A DNA stretch of 25,828 bases from Ophiothrix spiculata (Eukaryota; Echinodermata; Ophiuroidea; Amphilepidida; Ophiotrichidae): assembly GCA_000969725.1 (NCBI GenBank), contig JXSR01S002980.1; one strand, written 5' to 3'. The notes beneath the pieces were generated by a model. That model made no database searches and was not told where the DNA came from. It worked only from the letters and a program-made list of their open reading frames with translations. A program made the position numbers and the translations under genes. Of this stretch, positions 21,525-25,828 are shown piece after piece (position 1 is the first letter of the stretch; each line of letters starts with the position of its first letter).

Positions 21525-24363
21525 GTAAGTATATGTATAAAGGATCCTCCGTTTATATGAGTCAAATATTTAGATGAGTGCTTATGAGGTGCACTACCTA
21601 GACTGGCCCAGCCTGTGACCTAAACTTTTGAAAAAGATTAATAGTTAAGTAGCCTATTATAATTGCTACAAACATTTGATTCGTTTTGCTTTTTACCCAG
21701 CTTCGAACTAATAGCCAAATTCTAGACCTATTATGTTATCATAAATAACATTTTAAGATAATTTTATGTATAATTTATACATGTTTGCAATAAAATAATG
21801 AATACGTTTGACAAGTCATGATAGTGGCAACGACAAAATTTTGTAAACATTTACACACAAAACTTGATACTATATTAGTAGTCTAAGCCCGTCTTAATGA
21901 ATAATAATTATCATATATCTTCATTTTTCTTTTTTAGATTTAGAATAACCGTGTGTAAATTCTTAACAAGCATTGCGGCGTTATGTCTCACATATGCCAT
22001 TGCGCATTGGCTCAAATATCGTCGGGAGCTGAAGAGACTAGAAGACGATATTGAGAGAGCAAAGAAAGCAATCGAAAGGTAAGAACGATTTTATGTGTGG
22101 TCTTGCAACTTTCCCCCTTTTCCTTACATCTTTTGGGGCATGTGAAACTCCATGGTCCTTATTTTTGTCATTTTCATATGGTCATTTCTTTCTTGGATAC
22201 AACTGTACCACCATCCACCCATGTTTTCAATTGTTGACACGCAGACCAACGACAAAAAATAATGCAATTTATACCGTATTCCTTTTCAAACGAAACCCGT
22301 ATACCGTGTCACACAAGTTAGCCAGTTTTATGAGATTTTAAATAATTATTGATCTGCTGATTAAAATTAATGACAAAGACATTTGTTTTATGTTACTTTT
22401 TACAGAAAGCAAAAGAAGTCTAATGAGAAGGACAAGATCAAGAAGGTAGGTTAAATTATCTTTTGAAAATCACGACGACTTCTTTCAGATTTTGTTTCAA
22501 CGCGATTAAACTTGACGCGATCGGATATAGGCCTGTGTTTAGAATCGATGTATGAAAGACCACATTTATTGTAGGCCCGACTCATACCGTTTATAAAATG
22601 TTTTTTTTTTAAGTAACGATTTTTTTTTGTTTTCGATAGGAGACTCATACTGTTTATAAAATGTTTTTAAGTAACGAATTTTGTTTTTGTTTTCGATAGG
22701 AGGGGACCATCATCCTAAAATGGGTTCCGCCCAAGGACGACAAAGCTGTCAGACGAAAGACAACGTAAGTAATACTCAATCAAGCGTTATTGAGTCCCAT
22801 ATCTTTCCATGACAGGCCTATACACTACCTAAAAAGGCAACTGTAAGCGTACGATTCATCGTTAGGTATAAAGAATCTACACGTCTGGAAAAATTTCAAA
22901 CGTTCGTATAAGGTTATGGATCGGCATGATGTGTTCGTCAGCGCTTATATAATGAAGGGTTTCAGTCACACGGTGCATTTAAACGTTACTGAAATCGATC
23001 CCGACTGGTACTAATTTAAATGCGTACCTGATATCTTTAATGCTGGGAAGGTAACAGACTCGTTGTTGAGGAGGTGCTTTCATGACTTTATGGTAATTGT
23101 GTGATAACAGCATCTATTCGAACTTAAGTATGCAATCGTCGCTTTTAAAAATAGAGACGGGCACTCTTATTCATACCTTTTATTGATAACTCTCTCTGTT
23201 TCTTTTCATATTCTAGAGTTAATCCACCTGCTAAAAAAATCCGTGACTCTGCGTCCGATGACGTCATCGCAAAGAATATTGCTACAGTCAGCTCAAATCG
23301 CCTTGCTGGATTGCAACGATCTTTGATCCTTAGACTTACAACACCGGGTATGTTTGGATCCACCCATCACCATGGTAAAACCATCATCATGATGGATGGC
23401 TGTCGGGAAAGGTGAGATATTTAAATTTCTCGACAGTATTATTATTAGGCGCTATTAAAATTCATAAAAAGCCACTTGTCTACTGCGTGAGGAGGCGACA
23501 ACTGATCATGTGTTGGGGTATAACGATCAAGAGTATCAGCTGACCAAATTGCCACAATTGCCCAAGATTTATGTGCCTGGAGATATCTTGTAGTCGCCTG
23601 CTCCGCAGCCAAAGCATGATGATGATGTTTAAAATTCAATACAAAACAATTATCATGTTTCAATTATCTATTTACATTATTCATTCAGTGTCTTCCTCTT
23701 TAAGATTGCTTTCTAATTTCTTTAAACGAAATTTTATTAAAAAAATGTTTAGTTTTTAAGAAAATGCAAATATTTGATAAAAAAGGCGATAGTCGAGCTT
23801 TCGACGCACCATTTAGGTATTAAACTGCTGTTCTGCAACGTTTATAGGCTACATTAAACTCTTTGATTTACTTTCTGTTATCCAGGATTTTTCCCAACTT
23901 CATTGAATCCATTGGGCTCCATGCACCCACGAAGCCAGTGAAGAAAGAGTCCGATAACCCTGCTTCCACTTCAACTAAACCTGAGACAGCGACATCAGTT
24001 GATGATTCCGAAATCGACGCACGGAGTGCCGTTGCATCCGACTCTTTTGAACGGGGTGTGTCTGAATTTGTTACTGAATCCCTTAGCAGAGCCGTGATAT
24101 CCCTTACTTCTCATGCCGATATCTCTATCACCAGGGCTGCGTGTTCTCTTGTCCCGAGCCCTTCAGAATCAGACACCTCTATTGAAACAGAAGAACTAGT
24201 AAGCGCGCACAACGTTTCATCTGATGAATTCTTTGACGCTCTTCAGACACTAGATACGCCTGATACCGATGAATTTTTCGACGCCCTTCAATCACTGAAT
24301 ACGTCTGATGCTACTGATGAATTCTTTGACGCTCTTCAAACACTGAATACGTCTGATGCCTAA
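21520..24363 (+). CDS. Unrecognised membrane-anchored protein with three tandem FFAT-like motifs
   Basis: The model joins 21520-21524, 21938-22078, 22406-22445, 22700-22764, 23217-23411 and 23886-24363: 924 bases, 307 residues, all introns GT-AG and phases consistent. Residues ~10-27 form one hydrophobic segment; residues 28-62 are a Lys/Arg/Glu-rich helix, probably a short coiled coil. Residues ~85-165 are basic and then mixed; ~165-261 are rich in Ser/Thr/Asp/Glu. The tail has EFFDALQ three times, starting at residues 263, 278 and 294, each after Asp. Known FFAT motifs (core E-F-F-D-A-x-E) bind VAP proteins of the ER. More positive charge follows the hydrophobic segment (K28, R30, R31, K34, R35) than precedes it, so I infer a cytosolic C-terminus. 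An A-I-A triplet at 22-24 leaves a cleaved signal peptide possible. The family is unknown to me; ER, mitochondrial or peroxisomal membrane cannot be separated here. VAP binding is inference. Confidence 0.72.
21938..22078 (+). CDS. Exon 2: membrane segment and charged helix
   Basis: The exon follows the pyrimidine-rich acceptor CTTTTTTAG and ends at the donor GTAAGA. With exon 1 it encodes MKFRITVCKFLTSIAALC and then LTYAIAHWLKYRRELK, followed by a Glu/Lys/Arg heptad-like helix (residues 1-48, with codon 49 split). Confidence 0.75.
22406..22445 (+). CDS. Exon 3: lysine-rich 13-codon exon
   Basis: The exon lies between TTTTTACAG and GTAGGT, 40 bases. It completes Arg49 and encodes KQKKSNEKDKIKK, extending the basic helix. 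Phase 0 at its end fits exon 4. Confidence 0.65.
22579..22701 (+). repeat. Tandem duplication of the exon-4 splice acceptor region
   Basis: Two near-identical units, 22579-22641 and 22642-22701, each begin GACTCATAC and end TTTTCGATAGGA. They differ mainly in the lengths of T runs. Each carries a polypyrimidine tract and AG, so exon 4 has two competing acceptors. Confidence 0.85.
22700..22764 (+). CDS. Exon 4, downstream of a duplicated acceptor
   Basis: The exon follows TTTTCGATAG and ends at GTAAGT. It encodes EGTIILKWVPPKDDKAVRRK and then Thr with a split codon. The same acceptor sequence occurs 60 bases upstream (AG at 22638-22639), but using it reads 19 codons into a TAG. Confidence 0.65.
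23217..23411 (+). CDS. Exon 5: basic linker
   Basis: The acceptor is ATTCTAG. The chosen donor is GTGAGA at 23412, because it alone gives the phase (two bases left) needed to enter exon 6 in the EFFDAL frame. A GTATGT donor at 23348 would leave one base and put a stop 19 codons into exon 6. The extra 64 bases encode a His/Met-containing stretch, so isoforms are possible. Confidence 0.6.
23420..23630 (-). repeat. Dispersed repeat with conserved 24-bp core (copy 2, inverted)
   Basis: The reverse strand carries the core at 23610-23587, identical to 12320-12343, next to CATCATCAT. It lies in the last intron of the FFAT-repeat gene. The sequence beyond the core is diverged. Confidence 0.5.
23886..24363 (+). 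CDS. Exon 6: acidic Ser/Thr-rich linker and FFAT-like triplet
   Basis: The acceptor is GTTATCCAG. The exon holds 158 codons and TAA. It begins IFPNFIESIG, continues through a low-complexity Ser/Thr/Asp/Glu region and ends with three 15-16-residue tandem units beginning DEFFDALQ (24226, 24271 and 24319). It is the longest clearly coding stretch in this half of the window. Confidence 0.82.
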
Positions 24364-24463
24364 TAATGATTAGACATGATCATCGTGATCAAAAAGATGA
24401 GCACATGGGCTCGGTATCCCCGGGGTGTCCCTTGATATTCTCAGGACGCTATAGTCACACATC

Positions 24464-24528
24464 TCTGTTGAAATCAAGGAATCCGTCAGCAAACATACCT
24501 CAGCAGAACTCCGATCGACGCTCTTCAA
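24464..24528 (+). pseudogene. Decayed copy of the FFAT-gene C-terminal coding segment
   Basis: About 100 bases past the stop, this stretch resembles 24178-24255 of exon 6. TCTGTTGAA matches TCTATTGAA, similar residues follow (S-V-E-x-x-E-x-V-S-x-H against S-I-E-x-x-E-x-V-S-x-H), and the 12 bases GACGCTCTTCAA are identical. The reading frame differs from the main one. It looks like a former extra unit now in the 3' region. Confidence 0.4.
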
Positions 24529-24529
24529 T

Positions 24530-25235
24530 TATTTAATTAACGTTCGATGCCAATTGAAAGTGACGTACGAGTATCGGAAGTAGGGTTCTTTCGGTGACAA
24601 AATGGGACAAAAAGGGGTCTTTCAGTTAAAAAAAAAAGTGCAGAAAAATGAGCGTTTTGTGGTTAAATGCATAAAAACAGGATCTCACTGGATCAAAATT
24701 GCCAAAAAAAATTGCAACATTCCGACAGATTTAACAAAAAATTCTAAAAATACCATCAAATTAAGAAAATGATCGGTCTTTGAGGGACAAACGTGTGTCA
24801 TCTCTTTTGCAAGCTGTGGCCTATTTGATAAAAGACTCTGTGAATGTTAGCTATAATGTTATGATGGAACCAGCGCATCCTAATGGGGGAGGGGGTTAAT
24901 CAAAGATTTTAAGAAGCATTTCATTCAAGTTTACAATATTGAAAATGATGACAATTTTTAAATTGCGCGTAAAGCGCGGGTGTTTTTAATTTTTGGCAAT
25001 AGGCTACGTCGATATCATCGCAGGAGGAGGGGGAATTGATTGAAATTTGAGTCAAAAACCTAAGATTTGTTTAGTGATTGGAAACTTATGGGCATGCATT
25101 GTACCCGTTGTACTACCACTGTGTATAAATTGCGACTTCTCACATCGAAAGACGGCTCTTGTTGGAATCTACATGTTTCTCTTTTCATTACAACCTGCAA
25201 TAACACCACTTTCCACAGTGTCACGAAATGAGATA
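24530..25235. other. 3' flank with no gene seen
   Basis: AT-rich sequence with a few GCGCGTAAAGCGCG-type short hairpins (~24964). No clear AATAAA polyadenylation signal soon after the stop at 24363. Confidence 0.4.
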
Positions 25236-25690
25236 CAGGGTGTCCCAGAAAAAACCTTACAATCTGTGCGTGTCATTTTCTTAGATTTAACGGATAGTCA
25301 GAAAGTATGTAAAGGTTGTATTTTATAGCCCATGAAATGAACTTTCAGATACTGTTTGTTTCTTTTCAATCGGTGATGTACAACAAAAGTGATGTTTTAT
25401 CAAATGTTTGGGTGCATATTTGTCTGGTCCAATTTCATGATTATTAGCCATAAAGTAAGGGGTGTTTTTGAATGGAATAAAAATGGGTTACCTTTGAACA
25501 TTTATTATATCTGTCTTATTTTATATCAAATGTGTTCATTTTTTCCAGCACAGATAAATGAAAGCATGCACATAATAAAATAGTAAATATTGTTGCGGTT
25601 GAATAAGCAGATCAATGACAATACTCAATACTACTTCATTTCAGGGGAACTTACAAAATAATAAAATTGGACCAAACAATTGTTATTACT
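25236..25690. mobile_element. Mariner-end MITE family, rearranged copy 2
   Basis: 25236-25437 matches the reverse complement of 18990-19190, starting ACAGGGTGTCCCAGAAAAAA. About 135 unrelated bases follow. Then 25573-25675 matches 18882-18985 in the direct orientation (AGTAAATATTGTTGCGGTTG against AGTAAACATTGTTACGGCTG). Two halves of the family are therefore joined in opposite orientations. Confidence 0.65.
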
Positions 25691-25828
25691 TGAGGATATT
25701 TTTGCAGGTTTTTGATGAAATTGTGCGGTTTTGTATAAAAGCATGAAAATTGGCATGAAGGTAGAGAATTTTATGCTGAATTATTCTAGGATGGGAGCCA
25801 TTTTTGCATTTTTTAAATATGCCCGCCA

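Noticed and set aside
21695..21725. CAGCTTCGAACTAATAG as a possible tRNA T-arm
   Set aside because: No matching acceptor, D or anticodon arms were found around it; no tRNA gene was seen anywhere in the window.
23348..23353. GTATGT as donor of exon 5 in the FFAT-repeat gene
   Set aside because: It gives the wrong phase for exon 6 and leads to a stop after 19 codons; the GTGAGA donor at 23412 keeps the frame. It could still be a minor isoform.
25047..25328. 93-codon plus-strand frame
   Set aside because: Its second half translates the end of the mariner-type MITE (GVPEKTLQS from the CAGGGTGTCCC end).

Overview
The window looks like AT-rich nuclear DNA from an invertebrate animal. It has spliced genes with GT-AG introns, long introns, no bacterial-style operons, and many foldback (MITE-type) transposons. 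A marine invertebrate, perhaps a deuterostome, is my best guess from the general look of the repeats; I cannot name a species.

Two plus-strand genes can be supported. The first (coding exons 2619-3160, 6313-6381, 7865-7993 and 9550-9609) is the 3' end of POLR3E, the RPC5 subunit of RNA polymerase III. Its last ~150 residues match the conserved C-terminal winged-helix region, and it runs to a normal stop at 9607-9609. The 5' part lies outside the window or was not recognised in it. The second (ATG at 21520, stop at 24361-24363, six exons, 307 residues) is an unrecognised gene. It encodes one N-terminal membrane segment, a charged helix, a long Ser/Thr/Asp-rich linker and three tandem C-terminal EFFDALQ motifs. 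These fit the FFAT core that binds VAP proteins on the ER, so the product is a candidate membrane-contact-site tether. This is the most interesting object here. A TATA box lies 76 bases before its ATG, a tandem duplication has copied its exon-4 splice acceptor, and a decayed copy of its C-terminal coding segment lies after the stop.

Most of the rest is transposon-derived. Positions 300-700 hold a relic of a protein repeat on the minus strand. Positions 1570-1980 and 2301-2507 are foldback elements. The first visible POLR3E intron holds a 144-bp minisatellite, invaded by a hAT-type element that was itself invaded by a TTAA-flanked element. Later introns hold further foldbacks, including one with a 69-nt miRNA-precursor-like hairpin at its centre. 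Positions 10143-19412, between the genes, carry at least three elements with hAT-like ends, two TA- or CTAG-ended foldbacks, an 'AGAAAAAAGGTGC' MITE and a mariner-end MITE nested in another element. A 182-bp near-perfect palindrome with 45-bp identical arms sits at 20524-20705. The window ends in a rearranged second copy of the mariner-end family.

The two genes show no functional link. No rRNA, tRNA, CRISPR array or prokaryotic feature was found.
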